A stretch of DNA of 64,000 bases from Desulfurellaceae bacterium bin18 (GTDB lineage: Bacteria > Desulfobacterota > Binatia > Bin18): assembly GCA_002238415.1 (NCBI GenBank), contig MPMI01000002.1, positions 124,001 to 188,000 of the forward strand, in the 5' to 3' direction. Of the stretch, positions 34,601-44,088 are shown piece after piece. Made by a program: the position numbers and the translations under genes. The number at the start of each line of letters is the position of its first letter. Positions within the stretch are counted from its first letter, which is position 1. Below the pieces are notes generated by a model, which saw nothing but the letters and a program-made list of their open reading frames with translations, was not told the origin of the DNA and made no database searches.

Positions 34601-34641
34601 GATAGTCCTCCCTCATCGTTCTTGTCTGCTTCTTTGACTGT

Positions 34642-35859
34642 TCAGATGACACCGCGTTCTGCCAAGGCAGACATCTCATCCGTACTCAACTGCAACAAAC
34701 GGGAATAGATGTCCTGGTTATGCTCTCCGATCTCGGCTCCCAGCCACTGGGCCTCGCCAGGTGTCTCACTGAGTTTGGGAACGATGCCGGGTACTTTGAG
34801 TTCGCCCAGCACCCGATCATGGAGAGACAGCAACATATCGCGCGCCGCAAAATGCGGGTCGTGAACGATGTCTGCGATACTATAGACTGGCCCGGCAGGA
34901 ATCGTTGCACCCTCAACCAGAGGCAGCAACTCTGACAATTCATAGGTCGCCGTCCAGGCCGAGACAATGGCATCAATGGCCTCACGGTTTTCAGCCCGGA
35001 CAACCTGGTTCTCAAAGCGTGGATCGGTAAGTAATTCTTCGCGATTCATGAGCGTACACAGCCGCGTAAACAGCCCATCGGTGTTGGCGGCAATCACGAT
35101 CCACTGCTCATTTTTACACGGGTAGAGGTTGGACGGCGCAAAGCCGGGCAGGAGGGTTCCGGTCCGGGTCCGCTGGTAGCCGGTTTTTTCGTACTCGGTC
35201 AGGGTCGCCTCCATCACGGCAAACACGGCCTCATATAAGGCCGTATCTATCACTTGGCCGGTTCCACCATTGACATCACGATTGTAGAGCGCCATCAGGG
35301 TGCCCATAGCGGCAAAGATACCGGCTAGGGAGTCGCCAATGCTGATACCCACCCGACAAGGCGGTCGGTCCGGAAAGCCGACCAAGTGGCGCAGGCCTCC
35401 AAAGGCTTCGGCCACTGCCGCAAAGCCAGGTTTTTCCCGATACGGGCCGGTTTGGCCATAACCGGAGACCCGCGCAAAGACGAGACCCGGATTCAACTCA
35501 CGCAGGGTCTCATAGCCGAGACCCCACTCTTCAAACACTCCCGGACGAAAATTTTCCACCAGGACATCGGACTGACAGACCAATCGGCGGAGCAGTTCCT
35601 GTCCTTCCGGATCACGCAGGTTAAGAGAAATACATTTCTTATTACGCGCAACGCTCGGCCACCACAGGCTCTTACCGTTCACCAGAGACTGGCCGACCGT
35701 GCGCATGGGGTCGCCCTTATGAGGCGCTTCGACTTTAATGACTTCAGCCCCAAAGTCGGCCAGCAGACGGGCGCAAAACGGGCCGGCCAGAAGAACACCA
35801 CATTCAATAACCCGAATACCGGCCAACGGACCGCCAGGTTGACTGCCCTTTGTTCCCAT
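34642..35859 (-). CDS. CaiB/BaiF-type CoA-transferase, copy 4
   Basis: 405 residues: GIRVIECGVLLAGPFCARLLADFGAEVIKVEAP (in parts), ISLNLRDPEGQELL, RVSGYGQTGPYREKPGF and GTGQVIDTALYEAVFAV with the catalytic Asp. First of the four tandem genes in transcription order. It is closest to copy 3 in the N-terminal ECG segment. The start has GAACGATATG with a weak ribosome site. It is divergent from the Cys-rich/TusA gene across 151 bases. Confidence 0.9.
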   Translation of the reverse strand: MGTKGSQPGGPLAGIRVIECGVLLAGPFCARLLADFGAEVIKVEAPHKGDPMRTVGQSLVNGKSLWWPSVARNKKCISLNLRDPEGQELLRRLVCQSDVLVENFRPGVFEEWGLGYETLRELNPGLVFARVSGYGQTGPYREKPGFAAVAEAFGGLRHLVGFPDRPPCRVGISIGDSLAGIFAAMGTLMALYNRDVNGGTGQVIDTALYEAVFAVMEATLTEYEKTGYQRTRTGTLLPGFAPSNLYPCKNEQWIVIAANTDGLFTRLCTLMNREELLTDPRFENQVVRAENREAIDAIVSAWTATYELSELLPLVEGATIPAGPVYSIADIVHDPHFAARDMLLSLHDRVLGELKVPGIVPKLSETPGEAQWLGAEIGEHNQDIYSRLLQLSTDEMSALAERGVI

Positions 35860-36010
35860 ATCGTTCCGCCTATCCGCGCGCGTACCGTTTCGCGGGCACG
35901 ATAAGCCCTCTGGGTGCCATGGTCAAGATCATTACTGCTACGACCAACTTGCACCAAGCTGTCAAAAATGGTCAGTATGCGCAGGAGTTCAAGAAAGCCG
36001 GCCAGACACA

Positions 36011-36631
36011 ATGAAACCCAATCAGCCCCCCTTCCCTGCTATCGATGACGATCTGGACGCCGAGGAACAGCGCACAGCTGAAATCCTCAAGGAACTCGCC
36101 CGGCTCAACAATCCAACCTGCTTTCGCTGCTCGCAGTCGCTCTGCTTCCACGAATACGTCCTGAGCGTCGTGACCGGATTCAAAACCACGCCGCACTGTA
36201 CCGCCTGCCTCGCCAGCGGCTTAGGGCGTTCACCAGCAGATTTTGTGAGAGACGCTTACAATTATATCCGTCGCCAGACCTGCTACCGCAGCGGTTGGCA
36301 CTGGGCGAGCCGACAAGAAGGCCAACCCATTGAGCAGCCTGCCTGTATCTGGCCAGCCACTCCCTCACAACCTCAGACCCGCGTGGCAACACCGGCAGCA
36401 GACATCCCAGCTACCCCAAACGACACCTGGGATGCCGGAGACATGGCCTGCGGCGAGCTGGTTTTGAAACTCCGCCTGCGTCTTAAGTCTCTGCAACCCG
36501 GCCAGGTCCTGCTCCTCATCGCCCAAGACCCCGGCGCACCAGCGGATATCCCAGCCTGGTGCACCCTCACCGGCCACAGCCTCCTATCGGCCGAGCCTCC
36601 AGAGTATCGTATACAACGCAAAAACGGGTAA
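36011..36631 (+). CDS. Cys-rich domain fused to a TusA-like sulfur carrier domain
   Basis: 206 residues in two parts. The N-terminal third has paired CxxC motifs (Cys37/40 and Cys63/66, plus Cys45), as in a zinc ribbon. After a Pro/Thr linker (about 110-138), residues 139-206 follow TusA/SirA: WDAGDMACGELVLKLRLRLKSL (in parts), PGQVLLLIAQDPGAPADIP and a short C-terminal strand. The carrier cysteine is Cys147, but the Pro that normally follows it is Gly. TusA proteins hand persulfide sulfur to tRNA or cofactor pathways; with this fusion the role is unclear. No sulfur-relay partner is adjacent. Confidence 0.75.
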   Translation: MKPNQPPFPAIDDDLDAEEQRTAEILKELARLNNPTCFRCSQSLCFHEYVLSVVTGFKTTPHCTACLASGLGRSPADFVRDAYNYIRRQTCYRSGWHWASRQEGQPIEQPACIWPATPSQPQTRVATPAADIPATPNDTWDAGDMACGELVLKLRLRLKSLQPGQVLLLIAQDPGAPADIPAWCTLTGHSLLSAEPPEYRIQRKNG

Positions 36632-37091
36632 TCACAGGCGACCAACCGCCCCATAGACACTGCTCCTGGACTATATGGCAGCATGGCAGCCGGCGCGGGC
36701 AACCGGGCAAATATAGGTCAGGCGGTCGGCATTTTTTCGCGGCCCTTGTGCCGTGCTACCTGGGCACGCTTCCCGGACCTGGATACCAGGCTGCTAGGGA
36801 TTAGCAGCCTGATATCCCCTCTTCCACAGTAGCGGGTCGTTCTTTGTCTTGGTCCTGTCGGTCAGACGGCAGGCGCGATTTCTGCATATCCTGGTTGCCG
36901 GGTATGGAGTCGGCTTGGCAAGTCATCTGTGGTGGGACATCGTCTACTATGGCGATGTCCGATGGCTACCGGGTGGTACTATTGACCGATTGTGGCTCGG
37001 TATCCATGGCCTGCTATGCCTCACGACGCCGAGCATTCGCTCGCTACGCGGGGGTGGGCCAGAATAAGGATGTGGGGGCAGTGGACTACCA
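36632..37091. other. Region without a secure gene; possible membrane-protein relic
   Basis: About 460 bases between the TusA-fusion gene and a hairpin. The plus frame from about 36813 to 37067 reads as a hydrophobic segment (LHILVAGYGVGLASHLWWDI, then GDVRWLPGGTIDRLWLGIHG) with the look of a real membrane protein, but it has no ATG start and little length. It may be the remnant of a decayed gene. I see no RNA gene here. Confidence 0.3.
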
Positions 37092-37093
37092 GG

Positions 37094-37118
37094 CGGACGG
37101 AGTATGACTCCGTCCGCT
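37094..37118 (-). terminator. Hairpin downstream of the LLM gene
   Basis: GCGGACGGAGT and ACTCCGTCCGC form an 11-bp perfect stem with a 3-base loop, about 17 bases after the stop of the minus-strand oxidoreductase. No T run follows, but position and strength suggest termination. Confidence 0.5.
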
Positions 37119-37134
37119 TAGTTAAAGAGAAGGT

Positions 37135-38256
37135 TTACTTGCCAACGCGGGCTTCAGCAGCGGCCACATCGACTGGCGCTTGGGCTTGCGGGGTCCAGGC
37201 GTGCATCATCGGGCCAACTTCTTTGGCAAACAGACGCATGCTGTCTTCGACCTGATCAAAGGGCTGGCTCTGGAAGCTGAAGCAGCCGTTGACTTCAAAG
37301 TCACCGATCTGGCCACGCCGCGTTTCCAGCTTCTCGATGATAATATCCGGCGTGCCCCACAGGTTGGCAGCCAGAAAGTCTTCCAGAATGGCCTCGTTGC
37401 CGGCTTCCTTCATCATCTTGGCCGCTTCGGCATAGTGGGCGTAGGATTTACCCGTCTGCGCAAAGTGGTCGCCCAGCATCTCGTAGTGCTCCATCACACT
37501 GAAGTAGTAACCTACGATTTTTTCCCGTGCGATCTCTTCGGCCTTCTTGGCGTCGTGCGAGCAGACAACGAAGTCAGCGCAGTTCACCGGGGGCGCCTCT
37601 TCGCCATTGTTATGCTGACGATACAAGTCACGGTAGTTGTGGATGCCGTCGGCAACTTTGTCCCACGTCGTCTGAGAAAACATCATGGCGCCCAGACCGA
37701 GCTTGGCCGCGACTTCAAAAGACTCGGGCGACATACACACCATATAGCGTCGGCCTTTGAAGCTCTTGATCGGCCGGGGTCGCACCTCAATACGATTCTG
37801 CTTGTAGTACTTGGTGTCCGCTTCAACAAAGCCGTCTTCCAAGCCATTCACAATAATCTCGGCGGCCTCGTTAAAACGGTCGCGGGCCTCACTCATGTCC
37901 ACGCCAAAACCCGCATACTCGCGCCGGGCAAGACCGCGTCCGAGCCCGAGGATCGCCCGTCCGTCCGACAGGTGGTCGAGCAGGACCATCTTTTCTACCG
38001 CCCGCATGGGGTTGTTCCACGGCACGATGATCGCACCGGTGGCCAATTGCAGCTTTTCCGTCCTGGCGGCGATATAGCTCAGATACTGCATATTGTCCGG
38101 GCAAATGGAGTAGTCAAAAAAGTGATGCTCCACCGGCCAGACCACATCGAACCCCATATCCTCGGATTCAATCGCCAGGCGGGTTTCGTTTTTGTACATC
38201 ACCCGATCATCGTGCTCCTTATGGTTCTGAAGCACCATCTGAATACCAATGCGCAT
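37135..38256 (-). CDS. LLM-class flavin-dependent oxidoreductase, copy 3
   Basis: 373 residues from ATG 38256, which has AAAGGAG eight bases upstream; the longer frame to 38424 lacks family sequence. The luciferase-like barrel is shown by MRIGIQMVLQ, GFDVVWPVEHHFFDY, LGLGRGLARREYAGFG and the RRYMVCMSPESFEVAAKLG block. It resembles alkanal-monooxygenase-like enzymes, longer than the two at 9361-11304. Substrate unknown. It lies between the CoA-transferase cluster and an MBL-fold hydrolase, a catabolic-looking neighbourhood. Confidence 0.9.
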   Translation of the reverse strand: MRIGIQMVLQNHKEHDDRVMYKNETRLAIESEDMGFDVVWPVEHHFFDYSICPDNMQYLSYIAARTEKLQLATGAIIVPWNNPMRAVEKMVLLDHLSDGRAILGLGRGLARREYAGFGVDMSEARDRFNEAAEIIVNGLEDGFVEADTKYYKQNRIEVRPRPIKSFKGRRYMVCMSPESFEVAAKLGLGAMMFSQTTWDKVADGIHNYRDLYRQHNNGEEAPPVNCADFVVCSHDAKKAEEIAREKIVGYYFSVMEHYEMLGDHFAQTGKSYAHYAEAAKMMKEAGNEAILEDFLAANLWGTPDIIIEKLETRRGQIGDFEVNGCFSFQSQPFDQVEDSMRLFAKEVGPMMHAWTPQAQAPVDVAAAEARVGK

Positions 38257-38564
38257 ACTGACTCCTTTCTGGTCTGACTTCCGCGCATTGTATTCATGCG
38301 GTGAGCCACTAGAGCATCCCCCTGCCCTCACTTTGCACCTCGGGAACGTTCCGCTTACCGTCGCTCTTCGTGCGCGAAGCCGTAAAGTTTTAATGACACT
38401 ATCGAAATATCCGGCAAGCGACAAGACGAGCCCGCAGAAAAGTTGTCACGGCAAACCCACTCTTTGACCTGCCGCTCGGCGGGACGACGGAAATTTTGAC
38501 CGGAGCTTGTCCGCGGGCGCACTTCATGATGAGTATTGAGCACACTCAAGGAAAGGAAGCCCCC
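38257..38564. other. Divergent intergenic region, 308 bases
   Basis: This stretch separates the LLM gene (minus) from the MBL-fold gene (plus) and should hold both promoters. I see no convincing -35/-10 pair, RNA or repeat, and short frames within it have no supported start. Confidence 0.4.
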
Positions 38565-39506
38565 ATGCCAGCGGTCAAAAAAAGAAGGCGGGCCGTGCAG
38601 TCGCCCCGTCTCGTCGGTGACAAGCCACCGACGGATTACTCCATCTGGACCTTGGCCTACTGTCAGGCGGACATGCCGTATGACTTCTTCGGCGGCTCAG
38701 GACTCATGAGCAACCAGGGCACGATCCAGATTCCCATGCTCTACACCGTGCTCGTCGGGGGGGCACAAGGTCAGGGCAAGCACGTCGTGCTGGTTGATGC
38801 CGGGTTCGGCAATCAGGACTGGCTGTCACGCTATCAATTCTTTGGCTGGGAAGATCCCTCGACCGTACTGGCAAAGATCGGACTTACTCCCGCAGATGTG
38901 GATACCATTCTGGTGACGCACCTGCACTTTGATCATATTGGTAATTTCTCGGCCTTTCCCAACGCCCATCTGTATATTCAACTGGACGAATACATGGGCT
39001 GGCTGCGTACCCTGTCATTGCCGAAAGACTTTGGGGGCGGTGAGCGAAGCTGGATTCTGTCCTCGCTTGACCCGCAGGACATTCATAATGTGGCGATAGC
39101 GATGAGTCAGGACAAGGCCACCTTAATTGAGGGCGATGTCGAAGTCCTGCCGGGCATTACGGCGCACCTGGCCAAGGATTCCCATACCTTTGGCACCCAG
39201 TGGTTTGAAGTCCAAACCGGCAACGGTCTTTTTGCCATCGCCGGTGATGCCGTGTACTGGTATTCCAATATCGAGAAGATGTGGCCACCCGGCTATAATC
39301 AGGGCAATCCGTTTAACCAGCTCTTTACCTATGAGCGCATCCGCAAAACCTTGAGCCGCGAACTCGAACGCCTCATTCCCGGCCATGACCCCCTCGTCTG
39401 GCAACACCACCGCACGTGGATCGCTGGTCCGAATGAGGTCGCCGAGGTGAACTTGGCCAAGGGTCAGCGGTCCAAAAAGTATCGGAAGAAGGACAAGAAA
39501 CCATAG
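38565..39506 (+). CDS. Metallo-beta-lactamase-fold hydrolase, lactonase-like
   Basis: 313 residues from ATG 38565, preceded by GGAAAGGAAG. The zinc motif is THLHFDHIGN (His119, His121, Asp123, His124), with later GDAVYWYSN and LIPGHDPLVWQ supplying Asp and His ligands. The arrangement is like N-acyl-homoserine lactonases (AiiA-type) and related lactonases; quorum quenching is possible but not shown. A basic N-terminus (VKKRRRA) without a signal peptide places it in the cytoplasm. Confidence 0.85.
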   Translation: MPAVKKRRRAVQSPRLVGDKPPTDYSIWTLAYCQADMPYDFFGGSGLMSNQGTIQIPMLYTVLVGGAQGQGKHVVLVDAGFGNQDWLSRYQFFGWEDPSTVLAKIGLTPADVDTILVTHLHFDHIGNFSAFPNAHLYIQLDEYMGWLRTLSLPKDFGGGERSWILSSLDPQDIHNVAIAMSQDKATLIEGDVEVLPGITAHLAKDSHTFGTQWFEVQTGNGLFAIAGDAVYWYSNIEKMWPPGYNQGNPFNQLFTYERIRKTLSRELERLIPGHDPLVWQHHRTWIAGPNEVAEVNLAKGQRSKKYRKKDKKP

Positions 39507-39520
39507 GCGTGCCTGACCAA

Positions 39521-39548
39521 GCGAGAGCATTTCCCGCTAAGCTCTCGC
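39521..39548 (+). terminator. Hairpin after the MBL-fold gene
   Basis: GCGAGAGC (39521-39528) pairs with GCTCTCGC (39541-39548) across a 12-base loop, 15 bases after the stop codon at 39506. It is likely a terminator for the plus-strand gene, though without a T run. Confidence 0.5.
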
Positions 39549-39714
39549 CGTGCAGGAGGCTTCCGTCGTGCCGGACGTGTCCCTGCATCCAGCGGGCAGC
39601 TATACAGAGTCGCAATTTGCTCCAGGGGCGCAACGGCCTCTCGCACCGGTGGCGGATAATGAAGGCTGGGCTGGGGTGTCGCCCTGTGAATCGAGTCGGT
39701 ACGGTTCAGGTCAA

Positions 39715-41445
39715 TCAGGCTGGCTCTTCAACCCCGGCGTCATATTCTTCGGAAGAAGGTGGCTCGTCTTGGGTGACGCGCATCACTTCCGACACCGTGG
39801 TAATGCCGGCGCGGACTTTGCGCCAGCCATCATCTCGGAGCGTACGCATGCCATTCCCGACCGCATACTCCTTCAACACATCGGCTGATGAGCGCTTCAG
39901 AATGAGTTGGCGTAAGCCTTCATCAATGAGCATGAGTTCGAAAATGCCCTTTCGACCTCGATAGCCTGTCATGGCACATTCTTCGCACTCCCCAGCCTCA
40001 TACGAGAGCACGGGTTCAGGCGCGTGCCCGTTCGTTGGCAACTCCAGGTGAGGGGACGAGGCATCCTCTCCGACCGGCCGTCGACACACTGGACATAGGT
40101 GTCGTACCAGCCGCTGGGCCATCACCCCAAGCAGGGACGAAGCCAGGAGATAATCTTCCACGCCCATTTCCAGGAGGCGAGAGACCGCGCCGGCAGCATC
40201 ATTGGTATGCAGGGTCGAGAAGACCAAGTGGCCCGTCAAGGCGGACTGGATGGCGATCTCGGCCGTTTCGTAATCGCGAATCTCACCGATCATGATCACA
40301 TCCGGGTCCTGCCGTACAATGGAGCGCAGTCCGGCGGAAAAGGTCAGTCCGATTTGTGACTTGACATGAATCTGGTTGACACCGTTGAGTTGGTATTCAA
40401 CCGGATCTTCAATCGTAATGATTTTTTTCTCAGGCGAGTTGATTTTGTCCAAGGCACCATACAGGGTGGTCGTTTTGCCACTACCGGTCGGGCCGGTGAC
40501 TAGAATCATTCCGTACGGCTGAAAAATAAGGTTTTCAAACGCGGACAAGGTATCCTCGGGAAAACCCAGCGATTCCAGGCTGACGTCAATACTTGACCGG
40601 TCGAGGATACGCAGCACAACGCTCTCGCCATACAGGGTCGGCAGGGTTGAAACACGCAGGTCTACCTCACGCCCCAACATCCGCAGCTTGATCCGCCCGT
40701 CTTGCGGCAGGCGGCGTTCCGCAATATTGAGCTTGGCCATGAGCTTGACCCGTGAGATCAGAGCGGCTTGTAGCTTACGGGGCGGCGCTTCGACATCGTG
40801 CAGAATCCCGTCAATGCGGTAGCGCACGCGCAGTTCCTTTTCAAACGGCTCGATATGAATATCCGACGCGCGCTGCTCCATGGCCCGAGCGATGAGCATA
40901 TTCACGAGCCGAATGACGGGCGCCTCACTCGCCAAGTCTCGCAGATGGGCTTCATCTTCTTGATCATCTTCCAGGTACTCGACCGCGCCGACCTCCTGGG
41001 CGTCGGACTGACCGTCGGTAACCCCGTCGGCATAATAGGTATTCAAGCTCTCAAGGATGTCGCGCTCACGCGCCAAGCGGGGTGCAAGACGCAGCTTCGT
41101 CGCCTTCTCCAATGCCTCAATAACGTAGAAATCGCCAGGGTCAGCCATGGCAATGGTCAGGCCACCATCGTGTACCGCTAGGGGACAGACCCGCGCTTGG
41201 CGCAGGAAATCGGTGTTCATATCGGACAGGGGGGGCGGCTGCGGCGGAAAGTCCCGCGCGCTCATGAGGGGAGCCTGATAATATTCGGCCAGGACTGGCA
41301 GGAGATCGTCCTCAGACATGAATCCGAGCTCTACCAGTAAACGCTCAAGCGTTTCTCCGCGCTCTTGCTGGACGAGCTGAATCCGGCGCAAGTCGTCCTG
41401 AGAGACTTTGCCACTCTCAAGCAACATGTCTTCGAGCCTTGGCAC
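39715..41445 (-). CDS. GspE/PilB-type secretion or pilus assembly ATPase
   Basis: 576 residues. An N-terminal MshEN-type domain (LLESGKVSQDDLRRIQL) is followed by the RASDIHIEP segment, Walker A GPTGSGKTTTLYG, Asp box ITIEDPVEYQL, Walker B IMIGEIRD, His box HLVFSTLHTNDA and a zinc-binding tetracysteine region (CPVC ... CEEC). It drives type IV pilus extension or type II secretion. No other pil or gsp gene is adjacent in the window, so which machine it serves cannot be told. Its ATG is about 20 bases beyond a terminator for lepB, so it probably has its own promoter. Confidence 0.92.
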   Translation of the reverse strand: MPRLEDMLLESGKVSQDDLRRIQLVQQERGETLERLLVELGFMSEDDLLPVLAEYYQAPLMSARDFPPQPPPLSDMNTDFLRQARVCPLAVHDGGLTIAMADPGDFYVIEALEKATKLRLAPRLARERDILESLNTYYADGVTDGQSDAQEVGAVEYLEDDQEDEAHLRDLASEAPVIRLVNMLIARAMEQRASDIHIEPFEKELRVRYRIDGILHDVEAPPRKLQAALISRVKLMAKLNIAERRLPQDGRIKLRMLGREVDLRVSTLPTLYGESVVLRILDRSSIDVSLESLGFPEDTLSAFENLIFQPYGMILVTGPTGSGKTTTLYGALDKINSPEKKIITIEDPVEYQLNGVNQIHVKSQIGLTFSAGLRSIVRQDPDVIMIGEIRDYETAEIAIQSALTGHLVFSTLHTNDAAGAVSRLLEMGVEDYLLASSLLGVMAQRLVRHLCPVCRRPVGEDASSPHLELPTNGHAPEPVLSYEAGECEECAMTGYRGRKGIFELMLIDEGLRQLILKRSSADVLKEYAVGNGMRTLRDDGWRKVRAGITTVSEVMRVTQDEPPSSEEYDAGVEEPA

Positions 41446-41465
41446 TCCGACCCCCAGTATGAACG

Positions 41466-41520
41466 AAAAAGTAAACGCGCCCTACAAAATCCATGGAAAG
41501 ACTGGGCCTGTTTACTTTTT
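41466..41520 (-). terminator. Intrinsic terminator after lepB
   Basis: An inverted repeat AAAAAGTAAAC... (41466-41482) with ...GTTTACTTTTT (41504-41520), with G/C-rich inner pairs and two mismatches, lies 3 bases beyond the lepB stop codon and ends in a T run on both strands. It shares the AGTAAAC/GTTTACT core with the hairpin inside pmoB. Confidence 0.75.
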
Positions 41521-41523
41521 ATG

Positions 41524-42255
41524 CTAGTAAATAAGCGCTCCGAGTCGCTCCCAACGCACCCAGCGGTCCTGGCCATCCCATGACCAGTATATCAAAAAGG
41601 CCTTGCCTTTCACGTCTTGGGTATCCACAAAGCCCCAGAAGCGACTATCGTGGCTATGGTCCCGATTATCCCCCATGACAAACAATTTGCCGGGCGGCAC
41701 AACAACAGATTCATCGGACCTGTCGGGAAGCAGGGGAGGATAATTGTCACGCGGACCGGGAATGATACGGCCAGGATTGGCAAAATGGGCATACGGGCTC
41801 TCATCCGCCACGTTATTGACAAAAAGCTGCTTATTGCGAATCCGCACCTCGTCACCGGCGACGGCGACGACCCGCTTAATAAAGTCTTTGGTTTCATCTT
41901 TTGGATAGACAAAAACAACAACATCGCCCGGTTCCGGTCGCGCCCACTCGAACACTGGGGTTTCAAAGGGATATGGCAGGCGCAGTCCATAGGAAAATTT
42001 ACTGACCAAAATGTGATCCCCAATTTGGAGCGTCGGCAGCATGGAGCCAGATGGAATTTTGAACGCCTGTACAACAAAACTCCGAATAAAAAGCGCCAGA
42101 ATGAGGGCGAAAAACAGCGCTTCGGCGTATTCACGAACGGCCGATTTCTGTTTGGGGGGGGTAGTCGACGTGGAGAGCAGTCTGCCGCCTGTCTGCTGGT
42201 TCGCCAGACCGACAGAGCCTGCCGCCCCTGGGGCCGATGTTTTTCCTCTGGCCAT
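41524..42255 (-). CDS. lepB: Signal peptidase I
   Basis: 243 residues. One N-terminal helix (about 44-60) precedes the box IPSGSMLPTL with nucleophile Ser, followed by DFIKRVVAVAGDEV with the general-base Lys and the GDNRDHSHDSRFWG box. It cleaves signal peptides of exported proteins at the outer face of the inner membrane. It follows lepA at 13 bases, the conserved lepA-lepB order. A long flexible N-terminus of 40 residues precedes the helix. Confidence 0.95.
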   Translation of the reverse strand: MARGKTSAPGAAGSVGLANQQTGGRLLSTSTTPPKQKSAVREYAEALFFALILALFIRSFVVQAFKIPSGSMLPTLQIGDHILVSKFSYGLRLPYPFETPVFEWARPEPGDVVVFVYPKDETKDFIKRVVAVAGDEVRIRNKQLFVNNVADESPYAHFANPGRIIPGPRDNYPPLLPDRSDESVVVPPGKLFVMGDNRDHSHDSRFWGFVDTQDVKGKAFLIYWSWDGQDRWVRWERLGALIY

Positions 42256-42267
42256 ACCCGCTACTCT

Positions 42268-44088
42268 CTACCCGCGCCGTTGCGTCTCGCCCTCGCCCAC
42301 CTGAAGCAGGGCCAGGAATGCCTCTTGGGGAATTTCTACCCGCCCAACCTGTTTCATCCGGCGTTTTCCTTCTTTCTGTTTCTCTAGCAGCTTTCGTTTA
42401 CGGGTTATATCCCCACCGTAGCATTTGGAGGTCACATTTTTGCGCAACGCCTTCACGGTTTCTCGGGCGATCACCCGAGTCCCGATGGCAGCCTGGACGG
42501 CCACCTCGAACATTTGACGCGGAATCAGGGCCCGCATTTTTTGCACGAGTTCGCGTCCGCGAGCATAGGCGTGCTCGGCGTGAACGATCAGGGACAAGGC
42601 ATCGACCATATCGCCATTAATCCGGATATCAATCCGCACCAAGTTGGCCGGTCGCATATCCAGGAATTCATAATCAAACGAGGCATAGCCACGGCTGATC
42701 GATTTGATCCGATCGTAGAAATCAACCACAATCTCGTTGAGCGGCAACTCATACTCCAGGGCGACGCGGGCAGTCCCCAGGTATTTCATGGCGCGTTGTT
42801 CTCCGCGTCGCTCCTGGCAGAGCCGCATGACATTACCGACATACTCTTCGGGCACATGAATACTCGCCAGGATAAACGGCTCTTGTATGGACTCAATTTC
42901 CTGTACCGGCGGGAGCGAGGACGGATTCTCGACGTGTAATATTTCCCCGTCGAGCGTCAGGACTTGATACTCAACCGTGGGCGTAGTGGTAATTAAATCG
43001 AGGTCGAACTCTCGTTCCAAACGCTCCTGGACGATCTCCATATGGAGGAGACCCAGGAACCCGCAGCGAAACCCAAACCCAAGGGCCAGCGAGGTTTCTT
43101 TCTCGTACGAAAAAGCGGCGTCGTTCAAACGGAGTTTTTCGACCGCATCACGCAGCGCCTCGTAGTGTTTCGATTCGACCGGATACAAACCGCTAAAGAC
43201 CATAGGTTTCGCCGCCTTAAAGCCCGGCAACATGACGGCTGTCGGCCGGTGGGCTTCCGTAATCGTGTCACCGATGCGCGCTTCGCGGACCTCTTTAATA
43301 CCGGCCATGAGAAAGCCGACCTCCCCTGGCCCGAGCGCTTTGACCGCTTGGGCATGCGGGGCGAAGATACCAACCTGTCCGACTTCATATTCTTTACCGC
43401 TCGACATGAGCCGAATGGACATCCCCGGCCTCAGCACCCCATCGAACACCCGGACGAGCACAACCGCCCCCTGGTAAGGATCAAACCAGCTATCAAAAAG
43501 TAGCGCTTTGACCGGCGCGCTGGGATCGCCCTGAGGAGGCGGCATAAGTCGCAGGATGCCCTCCAGCACCTCAGCGATCCCTCTGCCTTCTTTCGCGCTG
43601 GTTAAGACCGCATCACTGCCGTCCAGTCCGATGATGTCTTCAAGTTCCTGCCGGACGCGCTCGGGTTCGGCACTGGGCAGATCGATTTTGTTAATCACGG
43701 GGAAAATTTCAAGCTGATGATCGAGCGCCAGATAGGTGTTGGCCAGCGTTTGCGCCTCGACCCCTTGGGTCGCGTCAACGACCAGGATGGCGCCTTCGCA
43801 GGCGGACAAACTGCGCGACACCTCATAGGCAAAATCAACGTGACCGGGGGTATCGATCAGGTTCAGATAATATTCGGCACCGTCCTGGGCCTGGTAGCGT
43901 AGGCGGACGGTCCGGGCTTTAATCGTAATGCCCCGCTCTTGTTCGAGATCCATGGTGTCCAGAAACTGCGCCCCGCTTTCACGCTCACTAATGGAGCCCG
44001 TCTGGGAGAGAAGCTGGTCGGCCAGGGTCGATTTTCCGTGATCAATATGAGCGATAATGCTAAAGTTTCGTATCTGTTCACTATTCAT
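42268..44088 (-). CDS. lepA: Elongation factor 4 (LepA)
   Basis: 606 residues. G-domain motifs [16 protein letters not shown] and NKIDLP are present, followed by the EF-G-like domains and the LepA C-terminal domain ending in the AQLKQ-like [14 protein letters not shown] segment. It is a ribosome-bound GTPase acting in translation quality control and initiation. ATG 44088 gives the family start [18 protein letters not shown] and overlaps the upstream epimerase stop by 8 bases, indicating coupling. The longer start at 44133 is rejected. Confidence 0.97.
   Translation of the reverse strand: MNSEQIRNFSIIAHIDHGKSTLADQLLSQTGSISERESGAQFLDTMDLEQERGITIKARTVRLRYQAQDGAEYYLNLIDTPGHVDFAYEVSRSLSACEGAILVVDATQGVEAQTLANTYLALDHQLEIFPVINKIDLPSAEPERVRQELEDIIGLDGSDAVLTSAKEGRGIAEVLEGILRLMPPPQGDPSAPVKALLFDSWFDPYQGAVVLVRVFDGVLRPGMSIRLMSSGKEYEVGQVGIFAPHAQAVKALGPGEVGFLMAGIKEVREARIGDTITEAHRPTAVMLPGFKAAKPMVFSGLYPVESKHYEALRDAVEKLRLNDAAFSYEKETSLALGFGFRCGFLGLLHMEIVQERLEREFDLDLITTTPTVEYQVLTLDGEILHVENPSSLPPVQEIESIQEPFILASIHVPEEYVGNVMRLCQERRGEQRAMKYLGTARVALEYELPLNEIVVDFYDRIKSISRGYASFDYEFLDMRPANLVRIDIRINGDMVDALSLIVHAEHAYARGRELVQKMRALIPRQMFEVAVQAAIGTRVIARETVKALRKNVTSKCYGGDITRKRKLLEKQKEGKRRMKQVGRVEIPQEAFLALLQVGEGETQRRG

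Noticed and set aside
37180..38277. Plus-strand reading frame of 365 codons
   Set aside because: It is antisense to the luciferase-like oxidoreductase with clear family motifs; no ribosome site or domain.
37135..38424. Longer N-terminal extension of the oxidoreductase
   Set aside because: The 56 extra residues have no family similarity, while AAAGGAG precedes the internal ATG at 38256.
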